Below are positions 8,859 through 17,447 of a stretch of DNA of 64,000 nt, one piece after another. Position 1 is the stretch's first letter. Each line of letters opens with the position of its first letter. The notes below the pieces were generated by a model, which worked only from the letters and a program-made list of their open reading frames with translations, was not told the origin of the DNA and made no database searches. Made by a program: the position numbers and the translations under genes. The stretch comes from Gammaproteobacteria bacterium (GTDB lineage: Bacteria; Pseudomonadota; Gammaproteobacteria; GRL18): NCBI GenBank assembly GCA_026994225.1, contig JALWRI010000113.1, forward strand, positions 1 to 64,000. Reading direction: 5' to 3'.

Positions 8859-10250
8859 ATGCGATATTTTGATTTTGTTGTCATTGGTAGTGGGCCTGCG
8901 GCACAAAAGGGGGCTATACAGGTTGCTAAATTGGGAAAAAAGGTAGCTATTGTTGAAAAAAATCCCAATATTGGGGGCGTTTCTGTACATACGGGGACTA
9001 TTCCAAGTAAAACGTTACGGGAAGCAGCATTATATTTGTCAGGTTGGGATCAAAGAGGGTTATATGGTAGCAGTTATCGGTTAAAAGAAAATCCTGATAT
9101 AGAAGATTTAATTCGTCGTTTGGAGATTACTCAAAGTCAAGAGGTGGATGTTATTCGTCATCAACTTGCTCGTAATGGTATTACTATTATTTCTGGTGTT
9201 GCCTCTTTTGTTGATGCACATCATATACGAGTACATAATAATGAGGGGAAGAATGAAGATATTTATGCGAGTGTATGTTTGATTGCAACAGGAAGTAAAC
9301 CACATCATCCAGATAATATTGCCTTTGATAATCATTCTATTTTTGATAGCGATGGAATTTTAGGATTAAAAAAATTACCCCGTACCCTAGCGGTGATTGG
9401 TGCAGGGGTGATTGGCGTAGAGTATGCGACTATTTTTAGTACGTTAGATGTAAAAGTAACGTTAATAGATGGGCGTGGGCAATTATTAAGTTTTATGGAT
9501 AAGGAATTAGTAGAAGAATTTACTCATTTAATTCGTGATAGAGGAGTGATGCTACGGTTAAATGAAAACTGTGAAAAAGTAGAAAAAATAGAAACGAATA
9601 AAGTATTGATTTCACTACAAAGTGGTAAAAAGATTAAAGTAGATATGGTATTGGTTGCAGCGGGAAGAAGCGGTAATATCACTGAATTGAATTTGGAAAA
9701 TGCAGGGTTGGAAGTCAATTCACGAGGATTAATTGAGGTGAATGAATTTTTCCAAACAACTGTAGCACATATTTATGCAGCAGGAGATGTCGTGGGTTTC
9801 CCTTCTTTAGCATCGACGTCTATGCAACAAGGGCGAATGGCAGCATGTCATGCTTTTGCTGCAGACATGTGTCATCCTGAGCAAGAAATGCTTTTTCCTT
9901 TTGGGATTTATTCTGTACCTGAAATGAGTATGGTGGGTAAAACAGAACAACAACTGATAGCAGAAGAAATACCTTATGAAATTGGTATAGCAAGGTTACG
10001 AGAAACAGGACGTGGGCATATCATGGGGTTGCAAGCTGGCATGTTGAAAATGATTTTTTCTCTCGATGATCAACGTTTGCTAGGTGTGCATATTTTAGGC
10101 AAAGGTGCTACCGAGTTAATTCATATTGGGCAAACGGCACTAATTTTGGGAGCAAAATTAGAATATTTTTTACATTCAGTATTTAATTATCCTACTCTTG
10201 CAGAAGCCTATCAAATTGCAGCGTTGGATATTTGGAATCGTATTCAATAA
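8859..10250 (+). CDS. sthA: Soluble pyridine nucleotide transhydrogenase
   Basis: A cytoplasmic FAD enzyme that moves hydride from NADPH to NAD+. The 463 residues match the SthA length of about 466. GSGPAAQKGAIQ near residue 10 binds FAD, and GAGVIGVEYATIF in the centre binds the pyridine nucleotide. In place of the redox-active CxxxxC of lipoamide dehydrogenase it has GGVSVHTGTIPSK, which is what separates SthA from its relatives. AAGGA lies 7 nt before the ATG. It stands alone, divergent from the lipoprotein gene, and is followed at once by a 12-bp hairpin. Confidence 0.92.
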   Translation: MRYFDFVVIGSGPAAQKGAIQVAKLGKKVAIVEKNPNIGGVSVHTGTIPSKTLREAALYLSGWDQRGLYGSSYRLKENPDIEDLIRRLEITQSQEVDVIRHQLARNGITIISGVASFVDAHHIRVHNNEGKNEDIYASVCLIATGSKPHHPDNIAFDNHSIFDSDGILGLKKLPRTLAVIGAGVIGVEYATIFSTLDVKVTLIDGRGQLLSFMDKELVEEFTHLIRDRGVMLRLNENCEKVEKIETNKVLISLQSGKKIKVDMVLVAAGRSGNITELNLENAGLEVNSRGLIEVNEFFQTTVAHIYAAGDVVGFPSLASTSMQQGRMAACHAFAADMCHPEQEMLFPFGIYSVPEMSMVGKTEQQLIAEEIPYEIGIARLRETGRGHIMGLQAGMLKMIFSLDDQRLLGVHILGKGATELIHIGQTALILGAKLEYFLHSVFNYPTLAEAYQIAALDIWNRIQ

Positions 10251-10282
10251 AGTGGTTATTTAGAATATTATAAATAACTACT
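10251..10282 (+). terminator. Strong hairpin directly after sthA
   Basis: AGTGGTTATTTA at 10251-10262 pairs along all 12 positions with TAAATAACTACT at 10271-10282 (one G-U), with an 8-nt loop. It begins one base after the sthA stop and is followed by a T-containing but not pure T stretch. It is probably an sthA terminator or mRNA-stabilising hairpin. Confidence 0.5.
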
Positions 10283-10410
10283 ATATTTGTAATTTCCTTT
10301 ATGGTAAGGTTTAAGTCAATAGTATATCTATACTGCATGAGTAGATGGTTCATGTTAGCGTAGCTTTTAAATCAAAAGGGTTCTATATCCTGAATTTAGG
10401 TTAAAATTTT

Positions 10411-11721
10411 ATGAAAGTACTGGTGGTTGAAGGGTCACGCTTTTTCCAACAATTTATAGGTAATATATTCAGCAATGAAGGGTTGGTGGTTAGTGTAGCA
10501 AATGATATTGACAATGCAAAAGATATTTTACATAGAGAACGTTTTAATTTTGTCTGTACTGCTTTACAGTTACCGCATAATCATAATGGCATAGAGTTAT
10601 GCCGATATATTCGTAAACAAACGAAATATAAGGATATTCCAGTTATTTTGCTGACCTCTGATGATATTGATAACACCTTTAGCATAGCTTATGATGCAGG
10701 GGTAACTGAAATTTATAGTCGTTCTAATATTAAAGATTTATCCTTACATTTAAGCTCTTCTGTAGAGCGACAACGTAATACTTTAAGTGGTTATGTTTTG
10801 TATATAGAAGATAGCAAAACAGCCGCTCATTTAATTACTAAACAATTAGAAAAATTACAATTAGATGTTGATCATTTCTTTAATGCAGAAGAAGCCTTTG
10901 AGCATTATTTTGCCAGTTCTCAAGAATATGATTTGGTTATCACTGATATTGTTTTAGAAGGCTCAATGAATGGTATTGGTTTGGTACGTGAAATTCGTTC
11001 TTTGCAAGGTAAAAAAGGAAAAATACCTATTTTGGCGATATCAGGACACGATGATACGGCAAGACGCATCCAATTATTAAGTTTGGGAGCGAATGATTAT
11101 ATTGTTAAACCGGTTATTGAAGAAGAATTAGTAGTGAGAGTATCTAATCTCATTACTACTAAACAATTATTTGATCAAGTAACCTTGCAACAACAACGAT
11201 TATATGATATGGCTATGACTGATCAATTAACTGATTTATATAATCGACATAGCCTTGTTGAGTTTTCAAATAAATACATTAGTGATGCCTATCGGCATGA
11301 AAAAGCATTAAGTTTATTGATGATTGATTTGGATCATTTTAAAAGTATTAATGATAGTTATGGTCATGCAAAGGGGGATATCGTGCTATCTTCGGTAGGT
11401 AAATTATTAAAAACATCATTTCGGGGTGAAGATTTCGTTGCCCGTTTTGGGGGAGAAGAATTTGTTGTATTAATGGCAGGCTGTAGTCTGGAAAAAGCCT
11501 TTTTAAAAGGGGAAACGATACGAAAATTAATTGAATTATTACGTCCTGAAGGCTTAGATATTACAGCAAGTATAGGTATTTCTAGTTTACCTAAAAAGCG
11601 GCGTATAGTTTTTGATGAATTATTTAAGTATGCAGATGAAGCAGTGTATCAAGCAAAAGAAGAAGGACGTAACTGTGTTATTATGTCACCTGTTCCAGAA
11701 CGGGATAAAATAAATTTATAA
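10411..11721 (+). CDS. PleD-like response regulator diguanylate cyclase (REC-REC-GGDEF)
   Basis: A 436-residue cytoplasmic enzyme that makes cyclic di-GMP. Residues 1-120 form a receiver whose acidic pocket is lost (EG instead of DD) and whose phosphoacceptor position reads TAL instead of D. Residues 130-250 form a second receiver with an intact Asp in DLVITDI and Lys in YIVKP. The GGDEF domain (about 265-425) has an active FGGEEF, and RGED five residues before it is a complete inhibitory I-site. One degenerate and one active REC is the arrangement seen in PleD. It is 18 bp upstream of uvrY and may be co-transcribed. No sensor kinase is nearby. Confidence 0.9.
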   Translation: MKVLVVEGSRFFQQFIGNIFSNEGLVVSVANDIDNAKDILHRERFNFVCTALQLPHNHNGIELCRYIRKQTKYKDIPVILLTSDDIDNTFSIAYDAGVTEIYSRSNIKDLSLHLSSSVERQRNTLSGYVLYIEDSKTAAHLITKQLEKLQLDVDHFFNAEEAFEHYFASSQEYDLVITDIVLEGSMNGIGLVREIRSLQGKKGKIPILAISGHDDTARRIQLLSLGANDYIVKPVIEEELVVRVSNLITTKQLFDQVTLQQQRLYDMAMTDQLTDLYNRHSLVEFSNKYISDAYRHEKALSLLMIDLDHFKSINDSYGHAKGDIVLSSVGKLLKTSFRGEDFVARFGGEEFVVLMAGCSLEKAFLKGETIRKLIELLRPEGLDITASIGISSLPKKRRIVFDELFKYADEAVYQAKEEGRNCVIMSPVPERDKINL

Positions 11722-11739
11722 TAAACAGGTATTGAGGTA

Positions 11740-12378
11740 ATGATTTCAGTATTGCTAGTAGATGATCATGAAATCGTGCGTACTGGAATGCGTCGATTAT
11801 TGGATGATCAAGCTCATATTGAGGTATTAGGCGAAGCCTCACAAGGTGAGCAGGCTGTTATGTTAGCAAAACAACTACAGCCACAGATTATTTTAATGGA
11901 TATTAATATGCCGCCAGGGATTGGGGGCTTGGAAGCGAGTCGAAAAATTTTACACACACATCCAGAATGTAAGATTATTATTTTAACGGTACATAATGGT
12001 GATGTGTTTCCACAACAATTATTTAGTATTGGGGTAAAGGGCTATTTAAATAAAAGTTGTGGTATTGAAGAAGTATTATTAGCTTGTAAAGAAGTCATGC
12101 AGGGGCGGCGTTATATTAGTGCCAAATTAGCACGAGAAATTGCAGAAAAAAATATCTTGCCTGATACAGGTAATGTTTTTGATAAATTATCCGCTAGAGA
12201 AATGCAAGTGATGTTAATGTTGACACAAGGGCTTAAAAATCAGCAGATTGCAGATAAGTTATATTTAAGCCCTAAGACTGTGAGTACCTATCGTTATCGT
12301 ATTTTTGATAAATTAGGGGTGAAAAATGATGTGGAATTGATACATTTAGCATCTCGGTATCATTTAATTAATAATTAA
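11740..12378 (+). CDS. uvrY: UvrY/GacA-family response regulator
   Basis: A 212-residue LuxR/FixJ-type regulator. The receiver has DDHE near the start, the phosphoacceptor in LMDINMPP near residue 54 and a conserved Lys in YLNKS. The C-terminal HTH has LSAREMQVMLMLTQG and KTVSTYRYRIFDKL. Its position directly before uvrC identifies it as UvrY/GacA, the partner of BarA/GacS that activates small RNAs sequestering CsrA/RsmA. The kinase and those RNAs are not in the window. The 11-bp gap to uvrC makes co-transcription likely. Confidence 0.92.
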   Translation: MISVLLVDDHEIVRTGMRRLLDDQAHIEVLGEASQGEQAVMLAKQLQPQIILMDINMPPGIGGLEASRKILHTHPECKIIILTVHNGDVFPQQLFSIGVKGYLNKSCGIEEVLLACKEVMQGRRYISAKLAREIAEKNILPDTGNVFDKLSAREMQVMLMLTQGLKNQQIADKLYLSPKTVSTYRYRIFDKLGVKNDVELIHLASRYHLINN

Positions 12379-12389
12379 TACCTTCCGTT

Positions 12390-14225
12390 ATGCCTTTTGA
12401 TACCAATAATTTTTTAGCCACAGTTAGTCAACAATCTGGTGTTTATCAGATGATAGATAGTAACAAAAAAGTGCTTTATGTGGGGAAGGCAAAAAACCTT
12501 AAAAAACGCTTGAGCAGTTACTTTCACAATAAAAACCTTCCACCTAAAACACAAATGATGGTAGCAAAAATTGCATATATTGAAACGACAGTGACCCACA
12601 CTGAAACCGAAGCATTATTACTTGAAAGTAATTTAATAAAAACCTTAAAACCCCGTTATAATATTGTCTTTCGAGATGATAAAAATTATCCCTATATTTA
12701 TCTTTCCGATGATCCTTTTCCCAGGATCAGTGTGCATTATGGCGCACGTAAGGGGAAAGGGCAGTATTTTGGCCCTTATATTGCCAGTAATGCGGTACGA
12801 GAAAGTATACAATTACTACAAAAATTATTTTTAGTGCGCCAATGTGAAAATAGTATTTTTAGGCATCGCTCTCGACCTTGTTTACAGTATCAAATAAAGC
12901 GTTGCCGTGCGCCATGTGTTCATTTAATCAGTGCTAAAGAGTATCAAGAAGATGTGCGTCATACCATTATGTTTTTGACGGGTAAAAGTAGTCAAGTGAT
13001 TGATGAGCAAGTACAACAGATGGATTTGGCAGTACAACAATTAAACTTTGAACGAGCGGCAATATTACGTGATCAGATTACTTATTTAAGACGTGTACAA
13101 GAAACCCAACATATTAATGCTGAAAAAGGGGATATGGATATTATTGCTTTGCATCAGCAAGAAGGGCTTGCATGTATGCAATTATTTGTTATCCGTCAGG
13201 GGCAAACATTAGGAAATCGGAGTTATTTCTTTCCTTTTGTAGATGCTACCTTAGCAGAAGAAGCCATTCATCACTTTATAGGGCAAGTTTATCTTGCCGA
13301 TCATGCAGAGAGGATAACTGCTATTCCACCGCAAATTATTATCAGCCATGTCATAGATAAAAATACTATAGCAATATTACAACAAGCTCTGAGTCAACAT
13401 ACCACTATTCCGGTACAAATAATCACTAAAACCACTTTAAAAAAAACCGATACGGCACAAAAACATTGGTTGATTATGGCAGAAAATAATGCCAAGCAAG
13501 CATTGATGATGCAGTTATCGAATAAAGTAAATATGCATCAACGTTTCCTTCATCTACAACAGGTGTTAGAATTGCCGTTTTTGCCAAGACGATTAGAATG
13601 TTTTGACATTAGCCATACACAAGGGGAGGCAACTATGGCTTCTTGTGTTGTATTTGCTCTACAGGGGGCGATAAAATCAGAATATAGACGTTTTCATATT
13701 ACAGATATTACCCCAGGAGATGATTATGCAGCGATGTCGCAAGTATTATTACGACGTTATCAGCATTATGATAGAGAAAAATTACCTGATATAGTATTTA
13801 TTGACGGAGGGAAAGGACAATTACAGCAAGCTAAAAATATTATGCAACAATTATCCATAAAGGATGTTATATTAATCGGGATTGCAAAAGGGGCAGGACG
13901 TAAAGCAGGGTTAGAAAAGTTAGTTTTATCTAATAAGAGGGAAATTATCTTGGCTTCTGATGCAAAAGCGTTACACTTAATACTCCATTTACGGGATGAA
14001 GCGCACAGATTTGCTATCTATAGTCATCGTCAAAAGCGTGATAAGATGCGTAAACAGTCTGTATTAGAGGAAATTGCCGGGATTGGTAGTAAGAAAAAAC
14101 AATTATTATTAAAACAGTTTGGTGGCTTACAAGGAATTATGCGAGCAGGAATAGAAGATTTAATGCAAGTTAAAGGCATTCATTACAAACTGGCAGAACA
14201 AATATACAACCGTTTTCACAAATAA
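12390..14225 (+). CDS. uvrC: Excinuclease ABC subunit C
   Basis: UvrC makes the two incisions in nucleotide excision repair after UvrAB finds damage. The 611 residues match the usual 610. The N-terminal GIY-YIG nuclease carries SGVYQMID and KVLYVGKAKNLKKRL, a UVR domain contacts UvrB around residue 200, the RNase H-like second nuclease has LECFDISHTQGE and VFIDGGKGQL, and paired helix-hairpin-helix motifs (IAGIGSKKKQ, LMQVKGI) close the protein. Gene order uvrY-uvrC-pgsA is conserved in gammaproteobacteria. Confidence 0.95.
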   Translation: MPFDTNNFLATVSQQSGVYQMIDSNKKVLYVGKAKNLKKRLSSYFHNKNLPPKTQMMVAKIAYIETTVTHTETEALLLESNLIKTLKPRYNIVFRDDKNYPYIYLSDDPFPRISVHYGARKGKGQYFGPYIASNAVRESIQLLQKLFLVRQCENSIFRHRSRPCLQYQIKRCRAPCVHLISAKEYQEDVRHTIMFLTGKSSQVIDEQVQQMDLAVQQLNFERAAILRDQITYLRRVQETQHINAEKGDMDIIALHQQEGLACMQLFVIRQGQTLGNRSYFFPFVDATLAEEAIHHFIGQVYLADHAERITAIPPQIIISHVIDKNTIAILQQALSQHTTIPVQIITKTTLKKTDTAQKHWLIMAENNAKQALMMQLSNKVNMHQRFLHLQQVLELPFLPRRLECFDISHTQGEATMASCVVFALQGAIKSEYRRFHITDITPGDDYAAMSQVLLRRYQHYDREKLPDIVFIDGGKGQLQQAKNIMQQLSIKDVILIGIAKGAGRKAGLEKLVLSNKREIILASDAKALHLILHLRDEAHRFAIYSHRQKRDKMRKQSVLEEIAGIGSKKKQLLLKQFGGLQGIMRAGIEDLMQVKGIHYKLAEQIYNRFHK

Positions 14226-14259
14226 AATACTCTTTCTTTCAATAAAGTGTTTAAAGGTT

Positions 14260-14829
14260 ATGCTATTAAATATTCCTAATGTATTAACGTTATTACGTAT
14301 TGTATTAATCCCTGTTTTTGTGGTTTGTTATTATCTGCCTGTGGCATGGTCATCATTAGCTGCGGCAAGTATTTTTTTTCTTGCTGGCGTCACTGATTGG
14401 TTTGATGGTTATTTAGCAAGAAAACTACAACAAACTTCTGCGTTTGGGGCATTTTTAGATCCTGTAGCAGACAAAATTATGGTAGCTACTGCATTAATTG
14501 TCTTATTAGATAAAAATACCGTGAATGTAGATGGTGTTTTTATGGTCATTCCTGCGGTAATTATTATTGGGCGAGAAATAACTATTTCTGCATTACGAGA
14601 ATGGATGGCAGAAGTGGGTTCACGAAATAGTGTGGCAGTATCCATTATTGGAAAAGTGAAAACAATGGCACAAATGTCAGCATTATGTTTTTTATTACTG
14701 GGTGAACCTTTATTTGGGATAGATATTGTCATGTTAGGCTTTTTTTTACTATATGTTGCAACATTATTAACCTTATGGTCTATGATTGCTTATTTGCATT
14801 TAGCATGGCCAGAGTTAACAGAAAAATAG
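14260..14829 (+). CDS. pgsA: CDP-diacylglycerol-glycerol-3-phosphate 3-phosphatidyltransferase
   Basis: An inner-membrane enzyme of 189 residues that starts phosphatidylglycerol synthesis by exchanging CMP for glycerol 3-phosphate. The CDP-alcohol phosphotransferase motif D-G-x2-A-R-x8-G-x3-D-x3-D is visible as DWFDGYLARK, GAFLDPVADK near residues 46-70. Several hydrophobic membrane segments follow the opening NIPNVLTLLRIVLIP. AAAGG precedes the ATG by 4-5 nt. It lies 34 bp after uvrC and is the last protein gene before the tRNA operon. Confidence 0.94.
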   Translation: MLLNIPNVLTLLRIVLIPVFVVCYYLPVAWSSLAAASIFFLAGVTDWFDGYLARKLQQTSAFGAFLDPVADKIMVATALIVLLDKNTVNVDGVFMVIPAVIIIGREITISALREWMAEVGSRNSVAVSIIGKVKTMAQMSALCFLLLGEPLFGIDIVMLGFFLLYVATLLTLWSMIAYLHLAWPELTEK

Positions 14830-14859
14830 TGAATAATGGATAGTAGATATAAAAATATC

Positions 14860-14887
14860 TTGACAATTTTTTTACACTCAGTAGAAT
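14860..14887 (+). promoter_or_regulatory. Promoter of the Gly-Cys-Leu tRNA operon
   Basis: A perfect -35 TTGACA (14860-14865) and a near-consensus -10 TAGAAT (14882-14887) are separated by 16 bp. Transcription would begin around 14894, about a dozen bases before tRNA-Gly. The sequence after the -10 contains CGGAC, a GC-containing discriminator as often found at stable RNA promoters. Confidence 0.8.
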
Positions 14888-14905
14888 ACTCGGACTAGCA
14901 AATTT

Positions 14906-14981
14906 GCGGGAATAGCTCAGCTGGTAGAGCACAACCTTGCCAAGGTTGGGGTCGCGAGTTCGAATCTCGTTTCCCGCTCCA
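14906..14981 (+). tRNA. glyW: tRNA-Gly (anticodon GCC)
   Basis: This 76-nt cloverleaf has acceptor stem GCGGGAA/TTCCCGC, anticodon loop TTGCCAA on a CAACC/GGTTG stem, a GTTCGAATC T loop, discriminator T and an encoded CCA end. It is the first gene of a three-tRNA operon in the same order as E. coli glyW-cysT-leuZ. Confidence 0.97.
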
Positions 14982-15013
14982 AATTTTTATTCAACCAGTA
15001 GATGTTACTTTAA

Positions 15014-15087
15014 GGCTGAGTAGCAGAGTGGTTATGCTGCGGATTGCAAATCCGCCGACATCGGTTCGATTCCGGTCTCAGCCTCCA
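15014..15087 (+). tRNA. cysT: tRNA-Cys (anticodon GCA)
   Basis: This 74-nt cloverleaf has acceptor stem GGCTGAG/CTCAGCC, anticodon loop TTGCAAA on GGA/TCC-containing stem arms, GTTCGATTC in the T arm and an encoded CCA. It is the second gene of the operon. Confidence 0.97.
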
Positions 15088-15094
15088 AAATAAT

Positions 15095-15182
15095 GCCCAG
15101 GTGGCGAAACAGGTAGACGCAAGGGACTTAAAATCCCTCGACCATTGCGGTCGTGCCGGTTCGACTCCGGCCCTGGGCACCA
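15095..15182 (+). tRNA. leuZ: tRNA-Leu (anticodon UAA)
   Basis: This 88-nt class II tRNA has acceptor stem GCCCAGG/CCTGGGC, anticodon loop CTTAAAA on AGGGA/TCCCT, a long variable arm, GTTCGACTC in the T arm and an encoded CCA. It reads UUA, a frequent codon in this AT-rich genome. It is only 7 nt after tRNA-Cys. Confidence 0.97.
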
Positions 15183-15237
15183 TTCTTCATTATCATTTCT
15201 TAACTCATAGACTATAAGCATATCCTTTAGGCTCGTT

Positions 15238-15327
15238 TGCATGGTTTTTTTAGCAAAAATAAAGTCGTAAACCCTCGCCCACTCGGGCGGGGGAGCTATC
15301 ATATATTATTTTTGCAATGCATGGTTT
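15238..15327. repeat. Small nested palindromic element (possible MITE or terminator-like repeat)
   Basis: A GC-rich 9-bp hairpin (15272-15280 with 15285-15293, loop ACTC) sits between perfect 10-bp inverted repeats GCAAAAATAA (15253-15262) and TTATTTTTGC (15306-15315). Outside these is a 10-bp direct repeat TGCATGGTTT at 15238-15247 and 15318-15327. The right inverted repeat contains the stop codon of the minus-strand gene. The hairpin could serve as a bidirectional terminator between the tRNA operon and the convergent gene; the repeat nesting also resembles a tiny mobile element. Confidence 0.5.
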
Positions 15328-16520
15328 AATGTACTGTTTAGATACGGATTATAAAGATATTCTGTTGACCATGTACCGCTAAAGTTAAAATATTTAGGAT
15401 AACTATTTGCTGGGTTAAAAAAGAAAGTGCCAATTTGACAGCTATCCCCTTTTGCTGGGTTAACACATAATCCAATAGTAAACATAGAGATACCGGCATC
15501 GGTTTTTCCAGGGCCACTGCTCATATCGGCATCAAAATGACGAGGGACTTTTTTAATTAAAAATTGTTGATCTTGATACACAAATGTTTTGTCAAAGATA
15601 TGTCCATCGCCACATAATTTCCATTTTTGCCAGGGTTCATAAGGTGCGCCAGATTCAAATTCTGTCCAAAAGGTAGCGTAGATATCTTGTAGTTGATAGG
15701 CAACATTATTTTCTATACGTTGAGCCATCCCTGAAACTAATTTAATAGCCGGCTCTTTTATTTCTCTTCCCATTGCAGGGGTATATTGTACAATAGGAAA
15801 GGACTCCCAGATTAAACTAGCGGACGCATCCCGTTTTTTTTCTAAAAATTGAATACGTTTGTTAGCTACTTTATAACGTATTTTATTGTGATTATTGACA
15901 GAATAAATACCATGTCCTTTACGTTCAACAAAAATTCCAGCATGAGTACCTTGTGGATCAATTTCACCGGTTGCATTAAATAGTAAAATAGGATCAGTAA
16001 ATAAACGTGCCTCGCCTTTGCTTTGGATTGCTTGTCCTTGTTTTGCAAAATCAGAATCAAGATGTTCTTGAGTTAAAAGTAATATCACTTTATCAGGTTG
16101 TTCATTATGCGCTTTACGCACAACAACTTGGGTATTCTCCATATCATTTTCATGTTCAGAATAAGGTTTCATCCAACGAAAGACAGGGTAACGATTCCAG
16201 TCACGGGGATGGTAGATAGAATAGGAAATAAAATAATGTGTAGAGGTTTCAAGTAAAGAGTAATAAATAACCGGTAATAAAGGGTAATTATTAATATTTT
16301 CCCAGTTATTATTAGCTTGTAAATCACCATCATAATTAACAGCAGAAATAAAATCTTCCCGACCACGAGGTTTATGAGCTAATGTTTTTGTTCCTCGATC
16401 TACTTCTTGAAAAATAATAGGTGAAAATTTTTCAGCAATATGGGAATAATCAGAAGCAAAAAGTATATGTTGAAAACTAATAAAGAAGAGAATAAGAGGG
16501 AAAGAGATAATATATCGCAA
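15306..16520 (-). CDS. Secreted protein of unknown function with a Vps62/NPP1-like HENDME motif
   Basis: A 404-residue protein with an N-terminal signal peptide (hydrophobic ISFPLILFFISF, cleavage near LFAS), so it is exported. Near residue 120 it has YSEHENDMENTQVV, which resembles the HEGDWE-type motif of Vps62/DUF946 and necrosis-inducing NPP1-like proteins, preceded by an aromatic-rich YFISYSIYHPRDWN segment. The C-terminal part has three Cys and a GTFFFNPANSYPKYF stretch. Function is unknown; the motif suggests a metal-binding or lytic/lectin-like surface, which is inference. Its last codons overlap the small palindromic element. Confidence 0.65.
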   Translation of the reverse strand: MRYIISFPLILFFISFQHILFASDYSHIAEKFSPIIFQEVDRGTKTLAHKPRGREDFISAVNYDGDLQANNNWENINNYPLLPVIYYSLLETSTHYFISYSIYHPRDWNRYPVFRWMKPYSEHENDMENTQVVVRKAHNEQPDKVILLLTQEHLDSDFAKQGQAIQSKGEARLFTDPILLFNATGEIDPQGTHAGIFVERKGHGIYSVNNHNKIRYKVANKRIQFLEKKRDASASLIWESFPIVQYTPAMGREIKEPAIKLVSGMAQRIENNVAYQLQDIYATFWTEFESGAPYEPWQKWKLCGDGHIFDKTFVYQDQQFLIKKVPRHFDADMSSGPGKTDAGISMFTIGLCVNPAKGDSCQIGTFFFNPANSYPKYFNFSGTWSTEYLYNPYLNSTLNHALQK

Positions 16521-16628
16521 GGTATTGCTCCTTTTTTTTTGCTAGGGATAATAGCTATACAGAGATCAATCATAGCATATAAATACTATGATTATTCTAT
16601 CCCCCTCTAAATCAAAGATTGTAGGATG
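16521..16628. other. Spacer between dam and the secreted-protein gene, with an AT-rich palindrome
   Basis: AATCATAG at 16568-16575 pairs with CTATGATT at 16586-16593 around a 10-nt loop. It lies downstream of dam and upstream of the next minus-strand gene. It lacks a T tract and is AT-rich, so it is only a weak terminator or operator candidate. Confidence 0.25.
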
Positions 16629-17447
16629 TTAATAGGGTGTAAATAATGCTAATACTTCACTCGCTTTAGTGCGTTGCGCCCCTTTACAACTGATAAAACG
16701 TTGTACTCTAAAATGCTGTAATGCAGCATGACGATATAACTCCTTACTTAAAGGGGTGTAATGGTTAGAAATAAGTACAGGAATACCTTTTTGGGCAAGT
16801 TGTTCAGCTAATTGGGCAAGCTGTTGTTGTTGCAGTAGGCTAAATCCTTGTTTGCTATATTGTGTGAAAGTAGTATTGTGATTTAAGGGAAGATAAGGCG
16901 GATCGGCATAAATAACATCCCCTTTTTGTGCATCTTTTAAGGTAGTGGTAAAATCTTGGTGAAGAAATTGAGTATTATAGGCTTTTTGATAAAAATATTG
17001 CATCTCTTTAGTTGGAAAATAAGGCTGTTTATAATGTCCAAAGGGAACATTGAATTTACCACGATGGTTATAACGGCATAGTCCATTGTAGCCGTGTCGA
17101 TTAAGATAAAGGAATAAAGCCGCTTTTAAGTGTTGGGAGCGAGTTTTATTAAAACGTTCTCGCAGATCATAATATTGTGCTTCTTGATTATATTTATCTT
17201 GAAAAAAAGACTGGGAATATCGAATAAAATGCTCTTTATCGTGTTGCAAATGATGATAAAGATTAATTAAATCGGGATTATTATCGGCTATAATATTAGT
17301 ATTATAATGGCTATTTAAAAATACTGCAGCAGCACCAGCAAAAGGTTCTATTAGACGTTGTGCAGAAGGGAGTAATGGTAAGATACGAAAAAGTAAACGG
17401 TGTTTATTACCTGCCCATTTTAGAAAGGGTTTATGTAATATTTTCAC
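16629..17447 (-). CDS. dam: DNA adenine methyltransferase
   Basis: A 272-residue D12-class N6-adenine methyltransferase, the expected length for Dam, which methylates GATC for mismatch-repair strand choice and replication timing. FLKWAGNKHRLL opens the protein, FAGAAAVFLN (motif I) binds S-adenosylmethionine, and DPPYLPL (motif IV) is the catalytic motif. The GTG start at 17447 overlaps the stop of argA by 4 nt (GTGA), so the two are translationally coupled. Coupling to an arginine gene is unlike the E. coli dam locus. No partner restriction enzyme is adjacent, so a housekeeping role is more likely than restriction-modification. Confidence 0.88.
   Translation of the reverse strand: MKILHKPFLKWAGNKHRLLFRILPLLPSAQRLIEPFAGAAAVFLNSHYNTNIIADNNPDLINLYHHLQHDKEHFIRYSQSFFQDKYNQEAQYYDLRERFNKTRSQHLKAALFLYLNRHGYNGLCRYNHRGKFNVPFGHYKQPYFPTKEMQYFYQKAYNTQFLHQDFTTTLKDAQKGDVIYADPPYLPLNHNTTFTQYSKQGFSLLQQQQLAQLAEQLAQKGIPVLISNHYTPLSKELYRHAALQHFRVQRFISCKGAQRTKASEVLALFTPY

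Noticed and set aside
15078-15302. A 74-codon minus-strand reading frame over tRNA-Cys and tRNA-Leu
   Set aside because: It is the antisense of tRNA genes and reads as the well-known spurious PESNRHDRNGRG-type peptide produced when tRNA-Leu is translated. It has no coding support.
16629-17447. dam as part of a restriction-modification system
   Set aside because: No restriction endonuclease lies beside it and it is coupled to argA, so a housekeeping role is the simpler reading.
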